Source of the DNA: Rhodocollybia butyracea
Taxonomy: Eukaryota > Basidiomycota > Agaricomycetes > Agaricales > Omphalotaceae
Reading direction: 5' to 3'
Assembly: GCA_015501585.1 (NCBI GenBank)
Contig: JADNRY010000168.1
Span: forward strand, 62,001-126,000
DNA: 64,000 nucleotides
Made by a program: the position numbers and the translations under genes. The notes below the pieces were generated by a model. That model was not told the origin of the DNA, did not search any database, and saw nothing but the letters and a program-made list of their open reading frames with translations. Shown piece after piece: positions 33,284 through 44,309 of this stretch. Each line of letters begins with the position of its first letter. Position 1 is the stretch's first letter.

Positions 33284-35583
33284 TCACACCGCATACTCAT
33301 AATTTCCTGTCTGTGTTAAGATAATATTAGAGAGATGGTGATAGATAATCAGTTGAAAACAGACCACAAAATTGAAACAATGTTTTAAAATCATTGAAAC
33401 TTCAAATATCTGACCATCGTCCTCAGCCTGGGCAGAATTACTTTCTTTAGCAGAGATGGTTGTTTGAGAGGCAGAAACATGAAGGGCACCCTGACCGGTT
33501 CTAGTGGGTTGGACTGACGTTGTTTGAGATGAAGTATGAGACCGCAAGGATTGACGCAGCACCACAGTACCATCAGTAATCCACTGTATGTTTTGGTCAT
33601 CCCCCAAATTTGTAAAAAAAGAGCATAGTTGATGCATATTTAGAAACAGTCCACGCATGAAATCAACCTTTTCCTTATCAAACTCTGGATCGAAGGGTAT
33701 ATCGACAGTAACAAGATTGCCATGAAGGTTGGTAAATGTCGGAGGGATCCGATTAGGCTTGCGTCGGGCCATTCGTGCAAAATTATAATCTCGCATGTAT
33801 TGCTCTAGAGCCATTAAACGTTGCCAGTCATCGAAAGTTCCACAGGCTGGAAAACCATCATCGGCAAAAGTATGGGCAGTTCCTTGTGACTCGAAGCCAG
33901 TGGGCTCAGTCATTGACACACCATGCTCCCGCTGAAACGCTGACCGATTTGGATAAAGAACATAGACAATACGGTTCTCAGGCCCAGCATACAGAAAAGT
34001 ACGCTTAAGTGAAGCAATAAATTTCGCGACAGATTCTGTATCAGCTGTGGGTGATGTTCCAGAGTGAAGGTCATTGCCTTTAATCAAGGCGAAAGAAATG
34101 AGCATAACCATTTTTGTCTGTAGAAATCCGCAGATATAGCCCACTTCGAGCAAGGAGAAAATCACCAACAGCGCTACCTATCAAGTTGTCAGTACCAGAA
34201 AATCTGAATAAAGTATTTAGGCATACCTGGCGGTAACCAGAATAATGCTATAAGTAGTGTGTACCCATTCGGATCATCGTTCCAGTCAACATGAAAAGCC
34301 CCAGTAAGGATGCCCAATACCAACGCCAGTGATCCTCCATTAAATGATGACGATAGATTTCTCTGGACACCGGAGAAGCCTGAGTGTAATGCCCCACAAC
34401 ATAATGCATTGACATCCATGAGGCGAAACAGCCATGCCTCCCATTCTTGCTTAGAAATACAAAGTGGAACAATAAGCTTATACAGCTCTGCCAATAGCAC
34501 CAGAAGTTTCCCCAGAATGACTTGCGCTTCATCCGTAACAGCTTGTACAGCAGGTTGCACGAACCCTGAAGACTGCTCTTCAACGGTAATCCCAAGACTA
34601 GCAGATCCGTCATAGCAGTCAGGTTTCTCAGCCTGAGACCATTGATTGAGTTTGATACCGTCGAGATGGAAAATTGGTTCAGTGGACGATGTACCCCAGG
34701 TTATATCAAAAAGCTCATGGAATACCTCAGATATTCGAGGATATTCGGAATATCCACGTAAGCTGTCCAATGTCTGGACACAACCAACAGTGATAATTTG
34801 GTCAGGGTGGTCATCAATGCGCACCGCAAAGGGAACTCCAGGAGGCATTTCTATCATGCCTTCGACTGGAGACATGATGTAGGACTGGGAAGCAGTATCA
34901 TATCCTACAGGGCGCACTCCAGGTAAAACAGCGACTTTATAGAGGTTTTCAACCTCGGTTGCTTTGGACTCTTGGGTAAGAGTTATCGGGGTGGTATAGC
35001 AATACCCTTGACAGTATCGCAGATCCTCGGTTAAGATGTATTTTGGGGCTTTAGGAAAGCACAGAGGGCTGGGATCAGGAGTAATACTTGGATTGGCTTC
35101 TAATACACTGTAGGTGGGACATATTGGAGAGCCGATATACAAGGAAGAGTTAAGGTGATGAAAACGAGGATTGTTGGCAGATATATAAGGGATATTGGTT
35201 ATAAGTCTAGTTGGGAGGGCATAACGAAACTTTTTCTCTGCATAATAGTTAGAAATAGAATACATAAAGCAAGGATACACTCACTGTCATGGGTCTCAAT
35301 CTTTCTAGCACATATAAGGGTCATGAGTTCATTCCCTGACATCCCAGATAGCAACGGATCCTCTTTATGATCCCCCATGTGCATTGGCTCCTGTTGTCCT
35401 GAACGATCCGGCTCCTTATCCACCTCCATCGGAGAAATATCATTATCCAGGTGATAATCTTGGCAAGAGAATCTAAGTATTAAATTGTATCCTTAATGAG
35501 TCCTGGACACACTTACCAGAACTTGAGTCTGTAGACTTCGTCAGAAAAGTAATATAGAAGTAGCGAAACACATACATGGCCAT
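33284..35583 (-). CDS. Putative TET/JBP-like 2OG-Fe(II) oxygenase family protein
   Basis: Start MAMYVFRYFYITF at 35583. Exons rejoin at GT..AG introns after SSS (about 35515), after KIETHDSE-like sequence (about 35279), after FWLPPG (about 34228) and near 33400; the end is TGNYEYAV at 33284. The core reads FNGGSLALVLG then GAFHVDWNDDPNGYTLL; HVD (34285-34293) fits the metal-binding HxD of double-stranded beta-helix oxygenases. Downstream GDFLLARSGLYLR and KGNDLHSGTSP supply the distal His (codon 34064-34066). This pattern matches my recollection of mushroom proteins annotated 'JBP1/TET oxygenase', DNA 5-methylcytosine oxidases in other settings. A T5 run at 34111-34115 seems to carry one extra base, because the two flanking segments are in different frames. 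Assignment is from motif pattern only. Confidence 0.5.
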
Positions 35584-35786
35584 TCCACCTGTGAAGACAT
35601 GGAAGAATTAACAAACAACGGATATACGGCTATTATTATTGCCGGTATTCATTATCGACCACTATCATTACTATAATAATATATTATACAACTACATCTA
35701 TCTATGTAATTATAAAGATCGAAAGAGCAGTACATGGGGTCCTGGCATTGGAAATTTCTTCAGATTTGATTACCGGAGCATGATAC
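35584..35786. other. AT-rich junction
   Basis: AT-rich sequence (TATTATTATTGCC, ATAATAATATATTATAC) between the oxygenase-like gene and the broken 3' end of the next retroelement. No LTR or gene is visible. Confidence 0.3.
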
Positions 35787-38711
35787 TTAGGCTTTCCATA
35801 CAGGCATCAAAGAAGCAGCTTCAACGTCGACAAGCACAGGCATCGTCACATCATGCTGAAGCAGTGCATCCTTGTCAACAACATCATGGTACGTGTATTC
35901 ACTATGCGCACGCACTGTGCCAGGCTTATCATTTGAATAGATACGTGATAACGCATCGGCGAGGATATTATCCTCACCCGGAACGTACACAACCTCATAG
36001 TTGAATTCCGAGATCTTCTCTAGCCATCGGGCTTGCCTCCCAGACAAGTCCTTCTGCTTTAGCAAGTGCACGAGCCCCTTATGGTCAGTAATCCACTTGA
36101 AGGTTACGCCCTGTAGTATATCCCGGTGGCGGAGCATCGTCTCGACGCCAGCCAACATCTCTATCTCATGGACAGGGTAATTCTGTTGAGCTGGATTGAG
36201 CTTTGCCGAATAGAACGCTGCCGCCTTAGCAGTTTTCCAGTCAGTACCCTGACATACGGCGCCACCAATACCAGTTGCGCAACCATCGGTAATCATCCAG
36301 ACCGGTGGGGCATCCTCGGCGTAACTTAGAGGCACCCGATGGTGGTCTCTGGCACCTCCCGTGAGATGTTTAACATCTTCAAAAGCTCGTTGCTCCACGT
36401 AAGTCCAACGAAACGGAACAGTATCACCTGTTATTGAACTTAAATGTCCCATAGGTACACGAACCAGGCCAATATCATCAGCGAGGTATCCCACAGAACC
36501 CAAAAAACCTCGAAGAAGGTCACGATTCGTCGGAGTTGGCCATTTCAATATAGCATCAACTTTATGTGGGTCCATCCAGATCCCCTTATCGTCAATAATA
36601 CAACCCAATACCTTGAATTCCTTGGGCAGGAAATGGAGCTTCTCCTTACTCAGGTAAAGCTTTTCACGTCTCAAAATGTCAATTATCAATTTAACATATT
36701 TTACGTGGTCCTCCAGCGTTTCGGAGTAGATGACTATGTCATCGAGATACACATCCATGAACCGTCCAATATACTCTGAAAAAAGGTAGTTCATGAGTGC
36801 CTGGTAAGTTGCCGGGGCGTTGCAATCGCCTATCTGGATAACCAGACTCACCATATTCCCATTTGGTGTAGTTACAGCAGTGCGCGGTACATGCTCAGGG
36901 ATTATTCGGATCTGTTCATAGGCATCTTTGCCGTCAATAATTGAATGATATTTTGCATGAGCAACTCGCCTTTTGATTCCCTTGATATCTGGCATTGGGG
37001 ATGAGAGTTTTCGAGTATTGGCATTGCGAGCTCGTAAGTCAACAACAACGCGTAGTTTTGTACAGAGCGTAAGTAAGCATCCCGCTTCTCGGCCCACTGG
37101 CTTCGAAATTTCTCCGGACATTTTGAAGGCCGCCAAGGCAAGATCTTCGACTCGTCAATTAGAGGTATGCTATGATTGATGGCTCTAAGAGGAGGTAAGT
37201 CCGTTTCAGCCATTGTCCTGCACAGAGGCTGAGCATATTCTACTAGCTCCTTCCGTACAGCATCAAGACAATCTTCATATAGATCCATTGCTCTGGACGA
37301 TAGCTTTGCAACATTTACTCCTTGAATAGGTAATGATTCAATACTCCCAATGACCACTTTGGGATTATTAAATGCCGTCGCGACTTTATGCTGGTACAGA
37401 AATGGTGTACCCAGGATGACATCGTAACTGGACAGATTTGCGACGTCAAAGTATCGTTGCTCGGATATCCCTTGATACTGGAATTGAGCCTTAATTCCCC
37501 AATTTATTTTAGAGCGGGATCCTTGCACTGCAAGCTGCAGTGGCAAAGGTTTGGTTAATTCAATCTTTTGAATACCAAGTTGATCCGCAAAGGTTGACGA
37601 TACGAAGTCCCCAAGAGATCCTGTATCGATTAGTGCACGCGCCGGGTGCCCATTTAATTTTACAACTACCACCAGTGGCTTCGGGATTTGGCGCGAGAAA
37701 TCCTTAGTTATTGCGGCGTTCCGCTGAACAGCTGGGTAAGTGCCCTTTGGCACCTGCACACCATTTAACCGAATGGATTCAACTCCCAAGACCTGAGTAG
37801 GTGAATTGTCAATTTGTTCGCGCACGAACCATTCCCTCAAGAATAAACTCGAGGGATAGTAACACATTTCATAGTCATCGCGCATCTCTTGGTATGCACG
37901 GAGAAGGTGTTTCTTGTACCAGCGAATCAAGTCAAAATGAATATTCTGAACATGGCGCTTTGGTAATAGCACACAAAATTCCAGGTGCGCATCCAAAATC
38001 CGATAATTCTCGGGACTGTGCAATTCAACATTGAATCTAGAGATGTTTTCCATGCCGGAATCACCAGGGTATGGCTTGCCGAGGGCTAAGCATTTCACTA
38101 TACCCATTTCATAGGCTTTTTCCATCCGGTAAAACTTCAATACTTCGAAATCTCGAAGACGAACTCGGCCATCTGTCATCCAAGCGCATTCAAGTGCATA
38201 CCAATACGGCAATTGGAAGTCAGGGTCTTCGAGCTGATCCCGAGTACAATATACCCATTCAAAGTTCTCGAAGTCAGGGTGCATTTCCCCGAAATAATAC
38301 GAGTCGCTAATGCAGTATTCTTCATCCGACACTTGGTAAACAAAGAATCTGCCTATGTTATCTTTGGCAAGATCCTCATCTGTGGGGTACGGCGCCGCCA
38401 TATCCAGCAAATACATTGCACGTTGAGCCAATATATCCCTAATTGAGCTCGGGGGCAGCTGAGATTCGTACCCATGGTTGGGGTGATTCAAATGTCTGTA
38501 CATCCAGGGCGAACCTGGAGCCAAAGCAATTTCCCTTGTTTTGGGAAATATATCCATATGGCAAGTCATGTTTGGGCGACGGGTAAGGAGAATAATCAAT
38601 ATTTATATCAAACTCCTCACTTTCAGCAGGTATGGTCTCATAGTCTGAGTCGCTAACGGACTGTAGATCTGGCATAGAATCATGATCAGATTCTTCGAGT
38701 TCAGTGAGCAT
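35787..38711 (-). pseudogene. Pol of the truncated Gypsy element: protease, RT, RNase H (frameshifted)
   Basis: Three frames. 38439-38711 begins MLTELEESDHDSMPD five bases after the gag stop and is acidic. 36902-38599 carries the aspartic protease with ALIDTGSLGDFVS (about 37620-37660) and ILGTPFL. 35787-37136 carries RT with GDCNAPATYQ, DVYLDDIVIYS (about 36735-36770), then RNase H (MITDGCATGIGG, WITDHKGLVHLL, ADALSR). Shifts lie near 38540 and 37050. The frame ends shortly after RNase H with no integrase. Separate gag and pol frames are normal for Ty3 elements, but the two internal shifts are damage. Confidence 0.85.
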
Positions 38712-38715
38712 GTCA

Positions 38716-40869
38716 TTACATGAGTCCCCAGAGGCCTACCATTCCAAGTCCAATTTCGGTAATCTCCTCAGTAGTCTCGGCGAGATTTCTTAATTGCTCA
38801 TCAGTTTTGACAGCCACACTAATGTGATTACTGGATACTCCGGGAGGTCCATTATTGGTGGATTTCACCATTTTCCCTTGAGGGCATCGATTAGACATAT
38901 GGCCCTGCTCGCCACATCGGAAGCATCGACCAGATGCCCGATATTCCTCTTTCTCTTTTTCAGAGAGCTCCCAACGTTGGGAATGAATTTTCTTGTTCGG
39001 GTAATGATTTCGTGAGCTCTGTCCCGCATTCTGGGTTGAGCTACCACCCTGGTGAGAAGGATTATCTCTCTTCCCGAAAGGCGGGAATTTCTTTCCCTTT
39101 GCCGAGAAAGAGTGTTTCAAACTGGTACTGCCAATTTTTCCATTACTGGAACTCTGGGCAGCTTTTTCAGATTTCTTCTTCTGTGGCTCGTCACCAGGAT
39201 CAACATTCTCTATGATCTCAATGAGTTCCGCCGCATTAGCGATCTCCATATAGGTTGAATACTCTGGGTTAAGTTTCTCTCTCCAGAGACCTTTCTGGAT
39301 TTTTCGGTTCAACCCAGACCACAACTTGTGGACTTTTTCATGTTCGTCAATAAGTCCAATAGTATTGAACAAATCATTGAGTTCGGCAAGATAATCGCGC
39401 ACAGATTTATTGTTCTGGAAGGTGTGCTTCAATTTGCGGTGTTGGTCCAGTCGATATGTCAACGGGAAGCAATAATTGTATAGCTCAGTGAAGAACTTTT
39501 TAAGTCTCCAATCAAACGGAGAGTCTGCAACGGAGGTCAGGTAAAACTGATAAGCTTTTCCTTTCAGATATTTGGAGAGCTTTAATACTCGTCGGTTTCT
39601 TGGTACATAGCCATCACAAACATAGGCTGTACCTTCCGTTACGAACTTAATGAAGGCTCGTACATCGACAGATCCATCATATGATTCTGGCGGGTCTGGC
39701 TTAAGCAACATTTTTTGTTTCTTTTTAGCACTCCGCCGCTTTCGGTGTTTATCACGGCGCCTATATTCTGAATCGGAGGATTCTGAGCTTGTGTCCCTCT
39801 CCGACTCATCTGAATCTGAATCTGACATTGACGAAGAACTAGAATCGTCGCTGGAAGAGCTGGAAGAAGAATCGGATGATCCCCCGGGATTTCCCCGATT
39901 GTCATTCTTATGCTTCACGGCTCGTTTCTTATTTTTGGCCGGTGTCAGTAGTTTTGCCAAGTGATTGGTCGGAGCTAAAAGTTCGCTCAGGCGTACCACA
40001 TGGCCAATGCCTTGAACTGGCAGTTTCTTTGAGCTTTTCGGCCTCCTAGGTCGTTGCTCAACAATATCCCTAATATGGGATTCAACCAGATCCGTTACGG
40101 CTTCCGAGCCTGCACGGTGATTGACTCGTTTCTTAAGTTTCTTAGCCTTAATTTTAATTTTCTTAGGCTTGTTCCCTTCTGCTGGGATGTTTTTGGCATC
40201 ACGAAGTGCTCTAAAATTTTCAAGAGCCTTCCTCTGCTTGTCAAGATTGACATCACTATCCGACATATCGGAGATATTGACTGCTCCCCAATTCTTTGGG
40301 TCCGGTCCCTTCCCTTTGTCTTGAGAAGGCCCTTCTCCCCTTGAGGAGACAGACTCATCGCTGCTCTGGTCGTCACCAGCAGCGTTGTTCTCAACGACCT
40401 TCATGCGTCGCTGAATGGCCTTCCGTTGGGCTTGAGAGAGCCGCATTTCGGCTTCCTTAATAGTTGCTCCTTGAGCCATGGTCAATGGCACAGGTTTCTT
40501 GGCCTGTGCCGGCCGAGTTACTTGCTTTGCAACAGGGCGCAAAGGAAATTTATTCATACTGCTATCTAGACTAGTCGCTCGGCGGCGATGTGATCCATGA
40601 TGAACAGTGATCCACTCATTTGGATTTCCTTCGTCATTACCAAGGTCATTCTCCATGTCCTTGGTTGAGTTCTGCTGGATGTGTTTCACAGCACCAGCGC
40701 CGTCACCCTCTGTACTCAAGGCTGACTCAATTCCCGCTTGGGAGTTCAGACCGGGTTTAGTGGTCTGATTATTGCCAACGTTAAGCTCCTGCTTCTGGAA
40801 CTGCGCAGGGCCACGGCGGAGGTTGTAGCGACTAGAGTCGCAGGTTTGGTTTGTCGAGTTGTTGGTCAT
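38716..40869 (-). CDS. Gag polyprotein of the Gypsy element (intact, 717 codons)
   Basis: Single open frame from MTNNSTNQTCDSSRYNLRRG to 38716. The first ~330 residues are hydrophilic and charged, with several KKIKIKAKKLKKR-type basic clusters. Then comes a Ser/Asp-rich acidic tract (around 39780-39870) followed by a basic RRRDKHRKRRSAKKK. A retrotransposon gag capsid domain follows (PPESYDGSVDVRAFIKF to AAELIEI, about residues 395-560), and a CCHC zinc knuckle CFRCGEQGHMSNRCP near residue 670 (about 38885-38930). The N-terminal extension makes it unusually long for a Ty3 gag. An intact frame in an element with broken pol suggests recent death or selection in trans. Confidence 0.9.
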   Translation of the reverse strand: MTNNSTNQTCDSSRYNLRRGPAQFQKQELNVGNNQTTKPGLNSQAGIESALSTEGDGAGAVKHIQQNSTKDMENDLGNDEGNPNEWITVHHGSHRRRATSLDSSMNKFPLRPVAKQVTRPAQAKKPVPLTMAQGATIKEAEMRLSQAQRKAIQRRMKVVENNAAGDDQSSDESVSSRGEGPSQDKGKGPDPKNWGAVNISDMSDSDVNLDKQRKALENFRALRDAKNIPAEGNKPKKIKIKAKKLKKRVNHRAGSEAVTDLVESHIRDIVEQRPRRPKSSKKLPVQGIGHVVRLSELLAPTNHLAKLLTPAKNKKRAVKHKNDNRGNPGGSSDSSSSSSSDDSSSSSMSDSDSDESERDTSSESSDSEYRRRDKHRKRRSAKKKQKMLLKPDPPESYDGSVDVRAFIKFVTEGTAYVCDGYVPRNRRVLKLSKYLKGKAYQFYLTSVADSPFDWRLKKFFTELYNYCFPLTYRLDQHRKLKHTFQNNKSVRDYLAELNDLFNTIGLIDEHEKVHKLWSGLNRKIQKGLWREKLNPEYSTYMEIANAAELIEIIENVDPGDEPQKKKSEKAAQSSSNGKIGSTSLKHSFSAKGKKFPPFGKRDNPSHQGGSSTQNAGQSSRNHYPNKKIHSQRWELSEKEKEEYRASGRCFRCGEQGHMSNRCPQGKMVKSTNNGPPGVSSNHISVAVKTDEQLRNLAETTEEITEIGLGMVGLWGLM

Positions 40870-40984
40870 TTTGTCGGTTGTTAGTGCCTGTGTCGGTGTC
40901 CGCGTTGATCAGACGAGGAGTGTGCCGTGGAAGACGATGAAGAGAGTTTTAAAGAGTAGAGAGCAGTTGTGAGGGTTCAAAATA

Positions 40985-41252
40985 TGTAACGCTAGAGTGA
41001 CGAATCAGAGTAGTATCACACGAAGAGCAGGGGATTTAAAGTAGGTGCAAGAGAACCGGTGTAACTGGGGAGTTATGATTCTGAGAACCTATCGTACTTA
41101 CAGTAACCAGCGAGCTTATATACCTTTCTAAAGACTATTACTATAAGTAGATACAATATAAACGGAAACGAGGAAGTAATGAACGAGTAAACTGCGATAA
41201 GATAAGTAGATGATAATGAAAGTGTTAGGCGCCGATGGGCGCTTTAGTCACA
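40985..41252 (-). repeat. Candidate 5' LTR of the truncated Gypsy element
   Basis: On the minus strand it begins TGTGACTAAAGCGCCC and ends GCGTTACA, with TATA-like GGTATATAAGC inside. It lies 115 bp upstream of the gag start. There is no second copy for comparison, so limits are inferred from TG..CA ends. Confidence 0.4.
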
Positions 41253-41261
41253 AATAATCCT

Positions 41262-42323
41262 TTCCGTTACAGTAATACACACCTAAGATTGGGTTGTGTA
41301 CGTGTATGGCATAAATGGAATGGAGAAGAGGTTGAAAGGAAGAGGATGGTCTGTTATTTGATGTGTGTAATCTTTACCTTGACGACTTTAGCTGCTATAC
41401 TGAACTACTGCTTGAATTTTTTCTGCATTCAAGTTGAAGCAGTATTTCGACAATCTTGTCATGACCAAATCACTAACCCCTTGCCCAGCCCCGCCTAAAC
41501 CTACATCTACTTTAGAATAACCCTATCGAGCGTTTTGGTTTAGCGGGACTGTTTGGGGGAGGAGAGGAGAAAGAAGGAAGTTGATTGTCAGAGGATTTAC
41601 TCACAGAAACACCAAAGAACCCTCGCAACCAATTACTCGTACTAGACTCGTAGATCCCTTGTTCTGCTTCCATTAGTTCTGTTTGCTTCGCATGCTCCCT
41701 CACCTACGACGAACAAAAACATAAAGAAGTCCAACAGTAATACCAAGACGATCAAGCCTACATCACCAAAAATGAGGGTTGGCGAGCTTTCTGAAGCATG
41801 AACAGGTGCACAAGTCACAGCGCCGAGTAATTCCTGGGAGGTGTTTGAGGCGGTGAGAGGGAACCTGAGGGTGACACTGTCACCCCCGCCTCTTGGCATA
41901 GGGCTGATCACGCTCCTGTGTACCCGAGTGGGGCAACTGTGGGGCGCCAGGAAAAGAAGACATCATGAAGGAATTAAAGAAGAGGGAGGAAAGGGTGCAT
42001 TTCTCTGTGTGCTTGTAGAGCTGGAATCTAAGTTATCGTATATCAATGCTTATGCATATGCTTATCAGAAACCCTTGAAATCCCTGCTCAACGGTTGCAT
42101 GTTAGATGTCGGAATTCCTTTGTTCTCGCCAACCCGAGGTCCAAGGTATGCAAGCGGGAAAAAGAAGGGAGTATAGGCAAAGTAGCGCCTCAGAGATAGC
42201 AAAAAGGCACATGTGATTTGCAAGAGCTAGGAGTTGTAAGTAAAAGCAGATGAGGAGAAAGAAACTGAACATATGTGTGGGACTGGAGAAGGAAATGCAA
42301 GAAAGAAGAAAACTAGATAGAAT
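41262..42323 (+). repeat. Segmental duplication copy A with TIM50-like 3' gene debris
   Basis: Closely matches 58230-59277 (copy C) over about 1.05 kb, including GGGTTGTGTACGTGTATGGC, the TAGCGGGACTGTTTGGGGG block and GGCACATGTGATTTGCAAG. Around 41702-41790 it encodes LTYDEQKHKEVQQ(stop)YQDDQAYITKN, like the C-terminus of TIM50, a mitochondrial inner-membrane import receptor. A following segment (41841-41990) matches the third exon remnant at 54030-54200. A minus-strand frame (41512-41703, REHAKQTELMEAEQGIYESS) is also protein-like. The right end is cut by the Copia LTR at 42324. Confidence 0.75.
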
Positions 42324-42671
42324 TGTTGGATATTCGGTCCGCAGTATATGGCCGCCGGTATGTACAGCTCCAATACCGAGTAGATATCAGACCCGAGTTC
42401 TTATCATTTGTTTTAACTTTTATTTCATTGATACAGATTTCTACTTATACTGTACGTATCGACATTCCCTTCTTTTCCTCAGCCTTCATCACTTCTGGCT
42501 GAGGTATGTCTATTATACTTATGCTTTATGCCATTTATGCTCACACTATACCTATAGCTTAGTTGTACTACGTACTAACGTGTCTCTTAGGTATGGTAAT
42601 ATGATTCAGCCTTCATCACTTCTGGCTGAGCTTAGTTGTACTACATACTAACATGTCTCTTAGTTCCAACA
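42324..42671 (+). repeat. 5' LTR of the Copia element
   Basis: 348 bp, TGTTGGATATT...TTCCAACA. It holds an internal imperfect duplication: TTCATCACTTCTGGCTGAG occurs at about 42486 and 42612, each followed by a CTTAGTTGTACTAC copy. The terminus resembles that of the gag-only element at 22628-24246. Confidence 0.8.
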
Positions 42672-42767
42672 GGTTATGGGCCCCGAGTCCGCCTGATACA
42701 GCCAGCCTTATAGTGATTACCAGAATTGAATCTTTTATCTTCTCTTCCCGCATAACCCTCATCTCTA

Positions 42768-44120
42768 TTGATGTCTACTACCCCTTCCGCTCCTACTACC
42801 CAACCTACTCAGACTACTTCGAGTACACAGACCACTATGACCGTGCCAACTATTCCGAGTGATTGGACCATCCCTAGTGGTGGAAATTCGCTCTTCCCTC
42901 GTGACACTAAGCTCAAAGGTGAAACAAATTTTTTGTCTTGGTCTGCCATCTTCCTCGCTGGTGCTCGCACAGTAGGATGTCAGTCTATTTTGTCGGGCGC
43001 GCTTGTTTGTCCTCCCAATACCGACACTAAGTATCTTATCTGGCAACAGATGGATTCTTATATGATGAACATGCTTCTCCAGTGTATCTCTGAGAGCATG
43101 GTCAGCATGGTAGAAGCTCTTACGAGCGCCGCTGCCTATAAATGACTTTCGGGTACTTATGGTCCTCAGGGTTCTGGTCTCATCATGACGTTCTTCTCCT
43201 GACTCACCCGCCAACTTCTGCTCCAGCATAGCTTTGATTCTTTGTCTGCCCATCTTCAGGGTTTTGAATCCGCTCTGCAGGATATCCGCCGGAAAGCTGG
43301 GTACATTGTGGAGGAAGGGTTTGCCTCTGCTATTCTTGTCACTACTCTCCCCAATGAGGAAGGTGCGACCGGGTCTTGGCACACCTGGATCCGCAGTTTC
43401 TCTCTCACCTCCAGCACTACTCTCGAGTCGACCGTCCAACAGATTTTAGGTTCTTACCATTCGGCTCATCCCAATGAGAACTCTAATTCCGGCATGTCGA
43501 ACATAGAAGCCGCCGTCGCTGTACTCGAACACTCCTATGCGGCCCGTGGAGATTATTATTGTGTCAACTGCCACACTCCCAGTCACACCAAGGATTTTTG
43601 CCGTAAGCCCAGTGGTGGGAAACATGCTATGGAGGCTAAGGGAGGTAACAGAAAGGGGAAAAATAAGAAGAAGGGCAAAGAGAAAGCCCACCATGTGGAT
43701 AGTGGGGGAGGAGGTGAAACTGAGCAGTCTACCTCATCACATTTCATAGAATCTTCTTCAGGCACCAATATTATCGATTTCTCTGCTTACCTGGTGACCG
43801 AGACTTCTACAAATGTGAATTCCTCCCAGCCTATGTCTGAGTCAGTGTATCCAGCTGGTACTACTGCCGATAGGCCTCCCATCATTATTGACTCTGGTAC
43901 TACATCTCACATTCATTCTGTTCGTGCCGACTTCATGTCTTTCCACCATCTGGCCATTTCTCAGAAGGTTACTGGATTTGGTCATGGTACTATGAAGATT
44001 GCGGGTTGAGGTATAGCCATTTTTCTTGCGCATCATTGCCATCATCAACTTGTCCATCTCAATCTGAAGGACACTGCTTTCGTTCCTGACTCCTCTCCTA
44101 CCCTCATTTCTGTTTCCTGA
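42768..44120 (+). pseudogene. Copia Gag and protease region (several in-frame TGA)
   Basis: One frame from 42768 to about 44130 with stops only at TGA 43143, 43200, 44007 and 44118. It contains a Thr/Pro-rich start, the UBN2-like capsid (LKGETNFLSWSAIFL), a CX2CX4HX4C zinc knuckle (CVNCHTPSHTKDFC, about 43560-43605), a Lys-rich stretch, and the aspartic protease start IIDSGTTSHIHS (about 43887). LISVS(stop)LDES before 44130 is the usual segment between protease and gag-pre-integrase. A frameshift near 44130 breaks the link to the integrase. Confidence 0.8.
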
Positions 44121-44309
44121 CTCGACGAAAGCTAAGTGTTATACTGTCTTTGGCGCAGGGAGATGTGTAACATTCAGTAAGGATGATGCTGGTACTTTTA
44201 TCCAGCGCCTTATTGATGAGGAGGATGTTGTTTTCACTGGAATGAAGGACAATTCTCGACTTTATCACCTTGACTCTGCTCCTCCACCTCTGCATTTACA
44301 TCTTCCACC

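Larger units (their letters stand above)
35787..41252 (-). mobile_element. 3'-truncated Ty3/Gypsy element
   Basis: Minus-strand order: LTR-like 41252-40985, leader, gag 40869-38716, protease/RT/RNase H to 35787. Integrase, chromodomain and 3' LTR are absent: coding stops soon after the RNase H ADALSR motif. A TATA-like GGTATATAAGC lies near 41115 on the minus strand. Family assignment rests on the gag zinc knuckle, DTG protease, YLDD RT and RNase H order. Confidence 0.85.

Noticed and set aside
41512..41703. Minus-strand ORF REHAKQTELMEAEQ as a separate gene
   Set aside because: Protein-like, but it sits in the segmental duplication opposite the TIM50-like frame and lacks flanking exons; mentioned only within copy A.
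5667..44120. TGA as a reassigned or read-through codon
   Set aside because: The alpha-kinase, the Gypsy gag and other intact genes have no internal TGA, and frameshifts accompany the TGA codons in the broken ones, so decay is the simpler explanation.
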